NCBI RefSeq assembly: GCF_008180865.1
Contig: NZ_VTEX01000003.1
Coordinates: forward strand, 436,501-500,500
Length of the DNA: 64,000 nt
DNA from: Rossellomorea aquimaris
GTDB lineage: Bacteria > Bacillota > Bacilli > Bacillales > Bacillaceae_B
Direction of reading: 5' to 3'
Of the stretch, positions 40,633-49,360 are shown in pieces; the stretch's first letter is position 1, and every line of letters begins with the position of its first letter. The position numbers and the translations under genes were made by a program. Below the pieces are notes generated by a model, which was not told where the DNA came from, searched no databases, and was given only the letters and a program-made list of their open reading frames with translations.

Positions 40633-41452
40633 ACTCCATCCACTCAGGCTTACCAAAGCCTTTAAATTCTTCGTCGATGATTTTCTCGAATTGGTCTGCT
40701 TCGACGACTGCTTTGATGTCTTTCGCCAGCTGTGAGTCAACGTCCTTCGTATTTACAACCACTCGGTTTCGATACTGATCAGGCATGTCCTCCAGCTGAA
40801 GTGCATCAAGTAAGTCCATGTCGGCAGCAAGTGCGTAGTTCCCTGGTACCGCAGACAGATCCACACTGTCAACGGCCCTTGGAAGCTGTGCTGCTTCGAT
40901 TGGTTTGAACTGCAGGTTTTTCACGTTTTCAGCAATGTCTTTTTCTGACACCGTCAATGGATCTGTATCCGGTTTTAACGTGATCAGCTTAGCATCCTCC
41001 AGAATCTGAAAGGCCCGTGCTGCGTTCGTCGGATCGTTTGGAATGGCAATGGCACTGCCTTCTTTGATGTCTTCAATCGAATCAAACTTCTGTGAGTAGA
41101 TTCCCATTGGAGCCGTTGGTACGACAATCACTTCGGATAAATCCATGTTATGTTGTTTCGCAAAGGTTTCCATGTAGATTTTATGCTGGAAAAGGTTCGC
41201 ATCCAGATCTCCCTGGGCCAGCGCGTTGTTCGGTTGGATGTAATCACTGAATTCTTTCACTTCCACCGTGTATCCTTTTTCTTCAAGTCCTGGCTTAATC
41301 GCTTTTGTCACCATATCACTGTATGGTCCGGATGTCGCTCCGATGGTTACCTCTTTTTTATCTTCTGCGCTTGAACTTGCTTCGTCCCCGCCGCAAGCTG
41401 CAAGAATGCTCATTGTTACCGCTAATGCTACGAGTAAAATCCACTTTTTCAC
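40631..41452 (-). CDS. metQ: Methionine ABC transporter binding lipoprotein
   Basis: 273 residues. Lipobox SILAACGG (Cys 20). NlpA/MetQ fold: VTIGATSGPYSDM, LEEKGYTVEVKEFSDYIQPN, LDANLFQHKIYMETF, AIPNDPTNAARAF, NLQFKPIEAAQLPRA, VNTKD. Delivers methionine (D or L, or sulfoxide) to MetNP. Last gene of the SAM-riboswitch-controlled operon. Confidence 0.96.
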   Translation of the reverse strand: MKKWILLVALAVTMSILAACGGDEASSSAEDKKEVTIGATSGPYSDMVTKAIKPGLEEKGYTVEVKEFSDYIQPNNALAQGDLDANLFQHKIYMETFAKQHNMDLSEVIVVPTAPMGIYSQKFDSIEDIKEGSAIAIPNDPTNAARAFQILEDAKLITLKPDTDPLTVSEKDIAENVKNLQFKPIEAAQLPRAVDSVDLSAVPGNYALAADMDLLDALQLEDMPDQYRNRVVVNTKDVDSQLAKDIKAVVEADQFEKIIDEEFKGFGKPEWME

Positions 41453-41473
41453 TTGTTGTTCCCCCTAGAGTAG

Positions 41474-42139
41474 TTATCGTTTATCGACTAATCGTGCAAA
41501 CACATCACCCGTATATTGGATGAGCTGAACCAAACAAATTAAAATGACGACGGTCGTGATCATCACCGTGTTGTCATATCGGTAGTACCCGAAGCGAATT
41601 GCCAGGTCCCCGACTCCCCCTCCACCGACAATGCCGGCCATGGCAGAATAGGCAACTAAACTGATCGTTGTAATCGTGATTGCTTGAATCACCGCTGGAC
41701 GAGCTTCCGGTAACAGCACGTCCTTAATGATCATCCAAGGGCTTGCCCCCACCGAAACCGAGGCTTCAATGACACCTTTATCAATCTCACGCAATGATGT
41801 TTCTACCATTCTCGCAAAAAACGGAATTCCCGCAACAGAGAGTGATACGGATGCTGCCGTCGGTCCGATCGTGGTTCCGGTCAACAGTTTGGTTAATGGT
41901 AAGAGTGCGACTAATAGAATGATGAACGGAACCGACCGCACCATATTGACGACAAATCCAACGACCTTTTTGATCAAACTATTTTGTAAAAACAAGCCTT
42001 TGTCTGTTACGAAAAGAAGAATCCCGAGCGGTAATCCCACTAAAATCGCAACTCCGAGTGAAATCCCCACCATATATACCGTTTCAAAAAAGGCTTTATT
42101 CAATTCTGGTAAAATCGCAGTCAATGAATCAGGCAGCAT
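41474..42139 (-). CDS. metP: Methionine ABC transporter permease
   Basis: About 221 residues with five membrane segments; MetI-type permease with the EAA loop (EASVSVGASPWMIIKDVLLP) and MAGIVGGGGVGDLAIRFGY. ATG 42139 (MLPDSL) has GGAGG nine bases upstream, inside the metN end; a TTG six bases earlier is less likely. Overlaps metN by 11 bases. Confidence 0.95.
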   Translation of the reverse strand: MLPDSLTAILPELNKAFFETVYMVGISLGVAILVGLPLGILLFVTDKGLFLQNSLIKKVVGFVVNMVRSVPFIILLVALLPLTKLLTGTTIGPTAASVSLSVAGIPFFARMVETSLREIDKGVIEASVSVGASPWMIIKDVLLPEARPAVIQAITITTISLVAYSAMAGIVGGGGVGDLAIRFGYYRYDNTVMITTVVILICLVQLIQYTGDVFARLVDKR

Positions 42140-43142
42140 TCTCAAGCACCTCCAAGCTCTGCGTCTTCAGCGTGATGAACCGGATCGCGGCTTCGATCTC
42201 GTCATGGGAACCGATCAGTTCCATGATAAAAATCCCCAGTGGCACTTCCTGAATATATTCAATCTTGCCGTGAAGGATATTGCCCCGTACTTTGTACTTT
42301 TGGAACACTTCGGATACGACGCTTTCCTCTGCGATCGATCCTTTAAATTGGATTTTAATCAGTTTTCCTTTTCTTGATTCCATGAGGTGCGGCGGGAGTT
42401 CAAATTGAAGGATCGTTTCAATGAATTGTTTCGTTAAAGGCTGCTTCGGTTCTGCAAACAGGTCGTAAACCGGACCTTCCTCCACGATTTTCCCGTCCTG
42501 CATCACGGCCATCCGGTCGCAGATTTCTTTCACCACTTCCATCTCGTGGGTGATGAGTACGATCGTCAAACCCAGTTCTTTGTTGATTTTTTTCAATAGC
42601 TTCAAGATCGATTTCGTCGTATTCGGATCGAGTGCCGATGTCGCTTCATCGCAAAGTAAAACCGATGGGTTATTCGCAAGGGCTCTCGCAATCCCGACTC
42701 TTTGCTTTTGTCCTCCACTGAGCTGGGCCGGATACGCGTTCGCTTTGTCCGATAGACCGACCATCTCCAGGAGCTCGACAACCCTGGGCTTTATTTTCGC
42801 TTTCGGTACACTGGCCGCTTTCAAGGCAAAGGCCAGATTGTCAAACACCGTTTTGGATTTGATCAGGTGAAAATGCTGAAAAATCATGCTCGTCTTTTGA
42901 CGGGCGAGTCTAAGTTGTTTGGATGAAAGTTTTGTAAAATCCTGTCCATCAATGATGATTTCTCCTGATGTAGGGGTTTCTAATAGATTCAGGCAGCGAA
43001 TGAGTGAACTCTTCCCCGCTCCACTGTATCCGACGATTCCAAAGATCTCACCCTTTTCAATCTTTACGGAAACATTATCGACACCGACCACCGTTTGCTT
43101 CTTTGTACTGTAGGTTTTAACTAGATTTCGAATCTCGATCAA
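42129..43142 (-). CDS. metN: Methionine ABC transporter ATPase
   Basis: About 337 residues. Walker A GYSGAGKSSL, signature LSGGQKQRVGIARAL, Walker B VLLCDEATSALD, and the C-terminal NIL (ACT-like) domain (IKIQFKGSIAEESVVSEV onward) that binds methionine for feedback inhibition. TTG 43142 (LIEIRNLVKTY) has AGGGGTG upstream; the 19 extra codons in the open frame run into the riboswitch terminator and are not translated. Confidence 0.95.
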   Translation of the reverse strand: MIEIRNLVKTYSTKKQTVVGVDNVSVKIEKGEIFGIVGYSGAGKSSLIRCLNLLETPTSGEIIIDGQDFTKLSSKQLRLARQKTSMIFQHFHLIKSKTVFDNLAFALKAASVPKAKIKPRVVELLEMVGLSDKANAYPAQLSGGQKQRVGIARALANNPSVLLCDEATSALDPNTTKSILKLLKKINKELGLTIVLITHEMEVVKEICDRMAVMQDGKIVEEGPVYDLFAEPKQPLTKQFIETILQFELPPHLMESRKGKLIKIQFKGSIAEESVVSEVFQKYKVRGNILHGKIEYIQEVPLGIFIMELIGSHDEIEAAIRFITLKTQSLEVLENAA

Positions 43143-43164
43143 TGTGCACACCCCTTTTTTTGTA

Positions 43165-43320
43165 CAATAAAAAATGCCTCTTTCAACTGAAAGAAGCATC
43201 GCCTGTTTATCTCGACTTATCTCTCAGAATGAAATCATTCTGCAGGAATTAGCACCGTTCCAATACTGGAGGTTGCCGGACGTCATAGGGCCTGATCCCT
43301 CGGTCACTCTGGATAATTGA
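43165..43320 (-). ncRNA. SAM-I riboswitch (S-box) with terminator
   Basis: On the minus strand from about 43318: TTATCCAGAGTGACCGAGGG, GGCCCTATGACGTCCGGCAAC, AAGGTGC-like GAACGGTGCTAATTCC and the closing GAGAGATAAG: the conserved S-box core in order. It is followed by ATGCTTCTTTC/GAAAGAGGCAT and a T-run (43168-43199) as the terminator. SAM binding ends transcription before metN. Confidence 0.95.
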
Positions 43321-43356
43321 AAGTATGTAATTTTCTAAATTTTTATCTTATAGAGG

Positions 43357-43385
43357 ATAATACTGGGTATGCGAATGGAAGTCAA
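43357..43385 (-). promoter_or_regulatory. Sigma-A promoter of metNPQ
   Basis: Minus-strand TTGACT (43380-43385), 17 bases, TATTAT (43357-43362), 40 bases ahead of the S-box. Confidence 0.75.
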
Positions 43386-43409
43386 TAGGGAATTTTTCAG
43401 TTGTTTTTA

Positions 43410-43423
43410 TGTAAGCGTTATCT
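43410..43423 (+). promoter_or_regulatory. cre-like site upstream of met promoter
   Basis: TGTAAGCGTTATCT matches the cre consensus except at the last base. Its position is upstream of the met promoter and 360 bases beyond the chbG 3' end, with no obvious target, so function is doubtful. Confidence 0.35.
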
Positions 43424-43779
43424 TTGTTGGTGCGCTAGGGTAGGGTTTTTTCTGGGTGGGGCGGACTTTGGTTTGATCCGGGGGTAGTAAGTATCCATTT
43501 TTTTACAGTTGATAATATATTCCTAAAGTTGCTCATAAAAGGTGGAAAGTCGATAATAAAACTTCTCTTATCCTATCAATCCATGTATTTCACATCGGTC
43601 TCAGTCAAAATCCTGCCTTAACACCATCTCAAAACCATACATACTATCCAAAAACATTCCTTTCCACCTCCAAATGGGACGAATCTCCATTACCAATAGA
43701 AAAAGGCACTACCTTCCATAGCAGCACCCCATTTGTCATAACAACTCACATCAAACATTCTAATCTCCCAATCAACCAA
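43424..43779. other. Non-coding stretch, nothing identified
   Basis: About 355 bases between the met regulatory region and the ChbG stop, AT-rich toward the right. No frame with a ribosome site, no strong hairpin and no repeat family member was recognised. Confidence 0.5.
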
Positions 43780-44481
43780 TCAAAAACTAGACGCCCACTC
43801 CTTAATCCCCGTCAACACATCCAACTCCCTCAACCTCTGCTCACAATAAGACGAATTCCCTTTCAAGTATGTATCAACATAAGCCGGATGACACATAATC
43901 TCAAGCGTCTCACCTTCATCCCTGCTGTCCAATATCCTCTTCAATCCTTCAACCGACACTCCGTCACCATAAAAGTCCATCGAGAACCGATCGGTTAACA
44001 CATTCATTGCGTCTAACCCATCACAGGGCACATTCCGGACCGGAACCCCAAAGCGCTCCGACAACCTCTTCACCACCGGGATCAGTGGCCGAAAGCTATG
44101 AACATGGTGATGACTGTCAATATGAGAAAGGGGCAGACCGAATGATAGGAATTTATCCATCTGAGCCTCCCACTCCATTTCAACCTCATCCACATTGATT
44201 TCTTTTTCTTCAAAAATCCTGCTGGTGTAACGGAAAAGGCCTCTCTCATCAAGAAGAGATGGTACTCCGCCAGAAACTGGTCTTCCGCATGTCAGCGTTA
44301 AATGGATCCCAACCTGTAATTCCGGATAAACCTTCGCCAATTCCACCGCATGCAGAGTTCCCGGCATATTGACCAGCATCGTTGTTGAGTTGACGATGCC
44401 AAACCGGTGACTATCAACGATGCCGTAATTCACCCCCCGGCATAAACCAAAATCATCTGCATTGATGATCACGTTCCTCAT
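43780..44481 (-). CDS. chbG: ChbG/YdjC-type carbohydrate deacetylase
   Basis: 233 residues. NVIINADDFGLCRGVNYGI (metal-binding Asp pair), VGIHLTLTCGRPVS, SHIDSHHHVHSF (metal-binding His cluster) and IMCHPAYVD are the YdjC/ChbG signatures. In E. coli ChbG removes one acetyl group from chitobiose-6-phosphate so that ChbF (GH4) can cleave it and the regulator can respond. The gene lies 20 bases downstream of the GntR regulator and is divergent from a GH4 plus PTS operon, consistent with the same role. The symbol assumes orthology with E. coli ChbG, which the context supports. Confidence 0.85.
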   Translation of the reverse strand: MRNVIINADDFGLCRGVNYGIVDSHRFGIVNSTTMLVNMPGTLHAVELAKVYPELQVGIHLTLTCGRPVSGGVPSLLDERGLFRYTSRIFEEKEINVDEVEMEWEAQMDKFLSFGLPLSHIDSHHHVHSFRPLIPVVKRLSERFGVPVRNVPCDGLDAMNVLTDRFSMDFYGDGVSVEGLKRILDSRDEGETLEIMCHPAYVDTYLKGNSSYCEQRLRELDVLTGIKEWASSF

Positions 44482-44501
44482 AATCCCCCATCCCCTTTTC
44501 G

Positions 44502-45227
44502 CTAATAGGTTCTTTCTACAAGAAAGCTCGCTTTATCTCCTCTGAAGATCGCTTTGGAAAATTCGATGACCGATCCATCCTCTACATAAGCCGTCGTCTC
44601 AATCATAAAGCAAGGTGTCCCCTCAGGCACCTCGAGCTTTTCTGCCACTCGTTCATCTGCTAAAAACAACTCGATCGTTTCGACGGTTTTTTTAATTTTT
44701 ATCTCAAACTGTGTTTCCAGGAGCTTGTAAAGAGATCTTTCACATTCGTCTTTATCAAGCCCGGGCGTCTTGTACCAGGGCAGATAGGCCACCTCATATT
44801 GCAGGGGCAGACCGTCTGAATATCGGATCCTCTCTAAACGATTGACGGGATCTCCATTCTTTAATTCCAACGCTTTTTCCACTGTTGATTCTGCCGGGAT
44901 GACATTCATGCTTAGTACCTTGATCTTAGGTTTCTTACCTTGTAATCGCAGTTGCTCTGTGTAGTTGTCGATCGTCGAGGACAGGATTTGACTGACTTTC
45001 TCTTCTGCGACAAAAGTTCCTCTTCCTTGCTCGCGATACACGTAACCTTCAAGTGTCAGCTGCTGGAGCGCCGTCCGGATCGTCGTACGACTGACATTGA
45101 ACTTTTCGCAAAACTCCGCCTCTGTCGGCAGTTTTGTATTCGGAGCGTACTCTTTATTTTTAATCATGTGGATGATTTCTTCTTTTACATGCGAATGCAG
45201 GGCCTTTGCTTCTTGTGTCTCTTTCAT
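44502..45227 (-). CDS. GntR/HutC family regulator of the PTS locus
   Basis: 241 residues. N-terminal wHTH (KLPTEAEFCEKFNVSRTTIR, REQGRGTFVAEEK) and C-terminal UTRA effector domain (VNRLERIRYSDGLPLQYEV; GTPCFMIETTAYVEDGSVIE), which binds a phosphosugar. ATG 45227 has AAGGGAG seven bases upstream; a frame from 45272 has no site. It is divergent from the GH4/PTS genes with TTGTAATTACAA-type sites in between, and probably releases them when the sugar phosphate appears. Confidence 0.92.
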   Translation of the reverse strand: MKETQEAKALHSHVKEEIIHMIKNKEYAPNTKLPTEAEFCEKFNVSRTTIRTALQQLTLEGYVYREQGRGTFVAEEKVSQILSSTIDNYTEQLRLQGKKPKIKVLSMNVIPAESTVEKALELKNGDPVNRLERIRYSDGLPLQYEVAYLPWYKTPGLDKDECERSLYKLLETQFEIKIKKTVETIELFLADERVAEKLEVPEGTPCFMIETTAYVEDGSVIEFSKAIFRGDKASFLVERTY

Positions 45228-45258
45228 TCTGTTTCTCCCTTCCACTTTCTTCCTATAT

Positions 45259-45371
45259 TTGTTATAACACATCCACGATCAATTCTCTATTCCTCTTCAT
45301 TTTATCATAAAAACAATTTGTTATTACAATTAAATAAAAATCAGTCATAAATTTCATATTTGTAATTACAA
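45259..45371. promoter_or_regulatory. Three TTGTNATNACAA-type GntR operator candidates
   Basis: TTGTAATTACAA (45360-45371, perfect palindrome), TTGTTATTACAA (45318-45329) and TTGTTATAACAC (45259-45270), in the divergent spacer between the GntR gene and the GH4 gene. Spacing of 42 and 59 bases is near multiples of the helix turn. Confidence 0.6.
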
Positions 45372-45414
45372 TATATAGACGAGCAAAAACTTGTATGATA
45401 CATTATAAAAAAAT

Positions 45415-45428
45415 AGAAATCGCTTTCA
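45415..45428 (-). promoter_or_regulatory. cre box at the GH4/PTS operon
   Basis: Minus-strand TGAAAGCGATTTCT matches the cre consensus at 13 of 14 positions, 22 bases upstream of the GH4 start: catabolite repression of the operon is likely. Confidence 0.65.
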
Positions 45429-45449
45429 AAATGAAGGGAGATCGACAGA

Positions 45450-46757
45450 ATGTCATTAAAGGTGGTCATAATCGGAGGCGGATCAAGCTATACACCAGAA
45501 ATTATCGAGGGGTTCATCCACCGATACAAATCTTTTCCTGTCACAGACATAACGCTTGTAGACATCGAAGCAGGGAAAGAGAAGCTTGAGATTATCGGGC
45601 AGTTTGCTCGTCGAATGATCCAAAAAGCAGGTGTGCCGATTGAATTGGAATGGACTCTTAACCGGCGGGATGCCTTGATAGGCGCTGATTTTGTGACAAC
45701 ACAAATCAGGGTGGGCGGTCTCTCAGCCAGGGAAAAAGATGAACGTATCCCGTTAAGTCATGGCGTCATCGGTCAGGAAACCAATGGAGCAGGCGGTATA
45801 TTCAAGGCCTTGCGTACCATTCCGGTCCTAATGGAAATTTGTCATGACATCCAACAGATTTGTCCCCATGCATGGCTAATCAACTTTACCAACCCTGCAG
45901 GCATTGTTACAGAAGCCCTGCTTAAATACAGCTCATATAGTAAAGTCATCGGGGTGTGCAATATTCCTTTCAACATGAAAAACAGCGTCGCCGAGATGAT
46001 GAATTGTTCTGCAAATGAAGTACAGATTGAATTTGTAGGGATGAATCATTTTGTGTTTGGAAAAAGGGTTTGGGTCAATGGTCAGGATGTCACCGATCAG
46101 GTTCTGCAAAAACTGATCCATCAAGAAGTAGATTACTCACCGGCCAACATCGTCTCCCTCGGTTGGTCGAAGGAATTTTTACAAGCACTCGGGATGCTTC
46201 CCAATCCTTATCATCAATACTATTTCCAACGGGACTCTGTGTTGGAAAAGGACCTTCAAGCTTATAGAGAAAACGGTACACGGGCAGAGGTTGTTCGAAA
46301 AGTTGAAAAAGAACTTTTCATACAATATATGAAAGAAGAGTTAAATGAAAAACCAAAAGAGCTGGAAAATCGAGGAGGTGCCTACTACAGTGATGCTGCC
46401 TGCAGCCTCATGACGAGCATTTACAACAACTCAGGAGACATCCAAACCGTCAACACACTGAACAACGGAACCATCCCGGACCTGCCCCACGACGCTGTTA
46501 TTGAAGTAAACGCAGTCATTACGGGGGACGGACCTTGGCCAATCGTCATCGGACCGCTTCCTTCATCAATTAAAGGGATCATCCAACAGATGAAAGCGTT
46601 CGAAGAGCTCGTCATTCAGGCAGCAATGTCCGGTGAGTACAATCATGTCTACCAGGCCATGGTAATGAATCCGCTAGTACAGAACGAAGGGGTAGCAAGG
46701 CAACTAGTCGATGAATTATTGGAAGCTCACAAAGAGTTTTTACCGCAATTCAATTAA
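45450..46757 (+). CDS. GH4 6-phospho-beta-glucosidase
   Basis: 435 residues. NAD- and Mn-dependent GH4 hydrolase: VVIIGGGSSYTPEIIEGF (NAD site), LVDIEAGKEKLEII, VTTQIRVGGLSAREKDE, GQETNGAGGIFKALRTIP, WLINFTNPAGIVTEAL, GVCNIPFNM (metal Cys) and FVGMNHF (metal His). It splits the phosphorylated disaccharide delivered by the PTS. LicH, CelF and ChbF are all GH4; the adjacent ChbG gene favours the ChbF role. AAGGGAG precedes ATG 45450. First gene of a four-gene operon. Confidence 0.92.
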   Translation: MSLKVVIIGGGSSYTPEIIEGFIHRYKSFPVTDITLVDIEAGKEKLEIIGQFARRMIQKAGVPIELEWTLNRRDALIGADFVTTQIRVGGLSAREKDERIPLSHGVIGQETNGAGGIFKALRTIPVLMEICHDIQQICPHAWLINFTNPAGIVTEALLKYSSYSKVIGVCNIPFNMKNSVAEMMNCSANEVQIEFVGMNHFVFGKRVWVNGQDVTDQVLQKLIHQEVDYSPANIVSLGWSKEFLQALGMLPNPYHQYYFQRDSVLEKDLQAYRENGTRAEVVRKVEKELFIQYMKEELNEKPKELENRGGAYYSDAACSLMTSIYNNSGDIQTVNTLNNGTIPDLPHDAVIEVNAVITGDGPWPIVIGPLPSSIKGIIQQMKAFEELVIQAAMSGEYNHVYQAMVMNPLVQNEGVARQLVDELLEAHKEFLPQFN

Positions 46758-46780
46758 TCTAGTAAACGGGGGAAAGAGAA

Positions 46781-48085
46781 ATGAGTAAAGTAATGGGGTT
46801 TATGGAAAGCAAGTTTATGCCGATTGCAGGACGAATCGGGTCACAACGACATCTCGTCGCCATCCGTGATGGATTCGTTTCGATCATGCCGCTGATCATC
46901 GTCGGATCTTTGGCTGTCTTATTAAATAATCTGCCGATTGATGCCTTTCAAAATTTTATGGTCTCTGTATTCGGTGAAAGCTGGAAATCCGTCGGGGGGA
47001 ATATGTGGAATGGATCATTCGCCATCCTCGGACTGCTCGTCGCTGCATCCATCAGTTATCATTTAGCCAGGTCCTATCATATCGATGGGTTATCTGCAGC
47101 ATTGGTATCGATCGCTTCACTCATCATCCTTACGCCGGTAACGGAAGACTGGGGGATTTCCTATGCCTGGACCGGAGCACAAGGGATATTCGTCGCCGTG
47201 ATCACGTCCCTTCTTGTCACAGAATTATTCAAAGTGTTGATTCGTTCCAAGTTTACGATCAGTATGCCCGATGGTGTGCCGGAAGGTGTGCCGGAAGGTG
47301 TCGTAAAATCATTCAAGGCCCTGATTCCTGCAACGATTATCTTGATTCTTGTTGGTCTTATTCAAGCTCTCTTAACTTCTTTTGCAGAAAAAAGTATCTT
47401 TGAAATCGTGTTCACGGTGGTTCAGGAACCACTGCAAGCTGTATCCAACTCACTGCCATCAGCCATTGTCGTTGCCTTCTTAAATCATTTTCTTTGGTTC
47501 TTCGGCTTACATGGCACGAACATATTAGGTCCGATCATCGAACCGATCTATCTACCGTTAATTGAGAAAAATCAGCAGCTCTTCGCAGACGGGATGAGTG
47601 CCTTCGACGTTCCTTACATTGTGACGAAACCATTCTTCGATGCCTACGTGTACATGGGTGGATCCGGTACGACGATCGCCTTGATCATCGCCATCTTCCT
47701 TGTGGTGAAAACGAAGCATTACCGCACAGTCGGAAAATTGTCTGCTGCACCTGGCGTCTTCAATATTAATGAACCGGTCATCTTTGGTCTGCCGATCGTG
47801 TTAAATCCGCTTATGTTTATCCCGTTTTTACTGGTACCTGTCGTATTGACCGTTACATCATACCTGGCACTGAGCTTAGGAATTGTACCTAAAACCGTCG
47901 CGATTGTTCCTTGGACGACACCACCGATCATCAGTGGTTACCTTGTAACAGGCGGATCTTGGAGTGGAATCGTGCTACAACTTGTGAACCTGACAATCGC
48001 TACACTTATGTACATCCCATTCCTGCTCGCATCTGAACGTGCCCAATTAAAGAAAACCACCGAAACGAGTGATAAAATCGCATGA
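46781..48085 (+). CDS. PTS EIIC, lactose/cellobiose/chitobiose family
   Basis: 434-residue membrane component (about ten helices) of the Lac-family PTS. FMPIAGRIGSQRHLVAIRDG at the N-terminus, FFGLHGTNILGPIIEPIY, GGSGTTIALI and FNINEPVIFGLPIVLNP (substrate loop) match CelB/LicC/ChbC. DNA encoding GVPEGVPEGV (47275-47300) is a perfect local triplet duplication. It overlaps the EIIA gene by 4 bases. Confidence 0.94.
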   Translation: MSKVMGFMESKFMPIAGRIGSQRHLVAIRDGFVSIMPLIIVGSLAVLLNNLPIDAFQNFMVSVFGESWKSVGGNMWNGSFAILGLLVAASISYHLARSYHIDGLSAALVSIASLIILTPVTEDWGISYAWTGAQGIFVAVITSLLVTELFKVLIRSKFTISMPDGVPEGVPEGVVKSFKALIPATIILILVGLIQALLTSFAEKSIFEIVFTVVQEPLQAVSNSLPSAIVVAFLNHFLWFFGLHGTNILGPIIEPIYLPLIEKNQQLFADGMSAFDVPYIVTKPFFDAYVYMGGSGTTIALIIAIFLVVKTKHYRTVGKLSAAPGVFNINEPVIFGLPIVLNPLMFIPFLLVPVVLTVTSYLALSLGIVPKTVAIVPWTTPPIISGYLVTGGSWSGIVLQLVNLTIATLMYIPFLLASERAQLKKTTETSDKIA

Positions 48086-48402
48086 ATGCTGAACAACAAA
48101 TGACCTTAGAAGAAATATCTTTTCATATCATTTTACACGCTGGAAACGCCCGGTCCTCTGCCATGGAAGCCCTGCAAGCCGCCAAGAAAAAACAGTTCGA
48201 AACAGCAGAGGAAAAAATGGCCGAGGCAGCGAATGAAGTTCATCAGGCCCATCACTATCAAACTCAGTTACTTCAAAAAGAAGCAAGTGGCGACACACAG
48301 AATCCTACGATTCTATTGATCCATGCCCAGGATCATCTCATGAACGCCATCACCGTCAAAGAACTGGCCCAGGAAATCATCGAAATCCATCAAACCAAGT
48401 AA
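48082..48402 (+). CDS. PTS EIIA, lactose/cellobiose type
   Basis: 106 residues, helical bundle of the LicA/CelC/LacF type: ISFHIILHAGNARSSAMEAL, then EEKMAEAANEVHQAHHYQTQ with the phosphorylatable His in the HQAHH run, and LIHAQDHLMNAITVKELAQE. Passes phosphate from HPr to EIIB. ATG overlaps the EIIC stop, so the usual ribosome site is missing and reinitiation is likely. Confidence 0.93.
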   Translation: MNAEQQMTLEEISFHIILHAGNARSSAMEALQAAKKKQFETAEEKMAEAANEVHQAHHYQTQLLQKEASGDTQNPTILLIHAQDHLMNAITVKELAQEIIEIHQTK

Positions 48403-48414
48403 GGAGTGCTTCAT

Positions 48415-48720
48415 ATGAATATCATGCTGGTCTGTTCGGCAGGAATGTCAACGAGTTTGTTAGTCCAAAAAATGCGCAAAGCCGCTGAAGAAAAAGGCCT
48501 CGAAGCCACCATTAATGCTACTTCTGAAGCTGACTTAAGCAATCACTTAGATAAACTTGATGTGATTCTCATCGGTCCCCAAGTCCGCTACCTATCATCT
48601 AAAATCATTGAAAAAGCAGAGCCCCATCATATTAAGGTCGATGTGATAGATGGGATGTCTTATGGGATGATGAATGGTGAGAAAGTGTTGGAACAGGCTG
48701 TGAGTTTATTGGGGAAGTAA
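48415..48720 (+). CDS. PTS EIIB, lactose/cellobiose type
   Basis: About 101 residues. MNIMLVCSAGMSTSLLVQKM holds the phosphocysteine (Cys 7) in its P-loop; VILIGPQVRYLSSKI is the second conserved block. Hands phosphate to the sugar bound by EIIC. AAGGAGTG precedes ATG 48415 at the right distance; the frame start 9 bases earlier does not. Last gene of the operon. Confidence 0.93.
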   Translation: MNIMLVCSAGMSTSLLVQKMRKAAEEKGLEATINATSEADLSNHLDKLDVILIGPQVRYLSSKIIEKAEPHHIKVDVIDGMSYGMMNGEKVLEQAVSLLGK

Positions 48721-48733
48721 TATTTTCTCGATT

Positions 48734-48766
48734 AAGAGTGACCTGTAATGGGTTACTCTTTTTTAT
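48734..48766 (+). terminator. Terminator of the PTS operon
   Basis: AAGAGTGACC and GGGTTACTCTT pair around TGTAAT, then TTTTT. Confidence 0.85.
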
Positions 48767-48818
48767 GTTGAAGAACATGAAGAAAGTGTCCCCCATTAAG
48801 GAGGACACTTTCATTCGA

Positions 48819-49037
48819 TTACATCACATCATAATCCGTTACATTTCGCTCTACTACCCGTGCTCCTACCACACTCACAAACATCCCGTTCGAACTTCCA
48901 AACACATTGGTCGCGATCAGGTTATCCATCGCTGCTTTCACCGCCACTGTATCAATCGGTTCGATCGGGTCATTGATGGATAGTTTAGCTGACTTCCCCG
49001 TTTCGGTCGTAAATTCCAGTTCTAATACTTTTGCCAT
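48819..49037 (-). CDS. DUF2922 protein
   Basis: 72 residues, AKVLELEFTTETGKSAKLSI then AVKAAMDNLIATNVF: the DUF2922 pattern of small beta-rich Bacillus proteins. It lies 36 bases downstream of a DUF1659 gene; the two families nearly always occur as a pair. A stem AAAGTGTCCCCC/GGAGGACACTTT (about 48782-48811) follows. Function unknown. Confidence 0.85.
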   Translation of the reverse strand: MAKVLELEFTTETGKSAKLSINDPIEPIDTVAVKAAMDNLIATNVFGSSNGMFVSVVGARVVERNVTDYDVM

Positions 49038-49073
49038 GCTGCCTCCTCCTTTCTATGGAACTATCGATTGTCC

Positions 49074-49292
49074 TTACTCGTTAATGTCAAAGGTTTCGAC
49101 CTTCTCGATGTTGTTTAATCCTTTTGATGAAAGACTTGCCACGGATAAAGCTGCGCTGTTCATCTCATCTGCCGTTGCCAGTGCATTGATGTAGCTGTAC
49201 GATTTGTACGCAATCTTAGGATTCCCCTTCTCATCCAGACCATCATTGTAAGCCAGTCGTATTCTCGTAGATTTTAAATCCGCTGTTGCCAT
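49074..49292 (-). CDS. DUF1659 protein
   Basis: 72 residues, ATADLKSTRIRLAYNDGLDE and PKIAYKSYSYINALATADEM: DUF1659. ATG 49292 follows AGGAGGTGAGGCAC; the frame start three codons earlier overlaps the ribosome site. Forms a two-gene unit with DUF2922. Function unknown. Confidence 0.85.
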   Translation of the reverse strand: MATADLKSTRIRLAYNDGLDEKGNPKIAYKSYSYINALATADEMNSAALSVASLSSKGLNNIEKVETFDINE

Positions 49293-49360
49293 GTGCCTCA
49301 CCTCCTTTCACCCTTTATATAGGGGATAGGGAGAGTGAAGGACACCCCCGTTTGAAAAAA

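Noticed and set aside
43410..43423. cre-like site as evidence for catabolite control of metNPQ
   Set aside because: It lies upstream of the mapped promoter and mismatches the last position; SAM control is sufficient. Kept only as a low-confidence site.
46525..46540. GGGGGACGGACCTTGG resembling the dispersed repeat
   Set aside because: It lies inside the GH4 coding frame, encodes a conserved GDGPWP stretch, and has no inverted partner.
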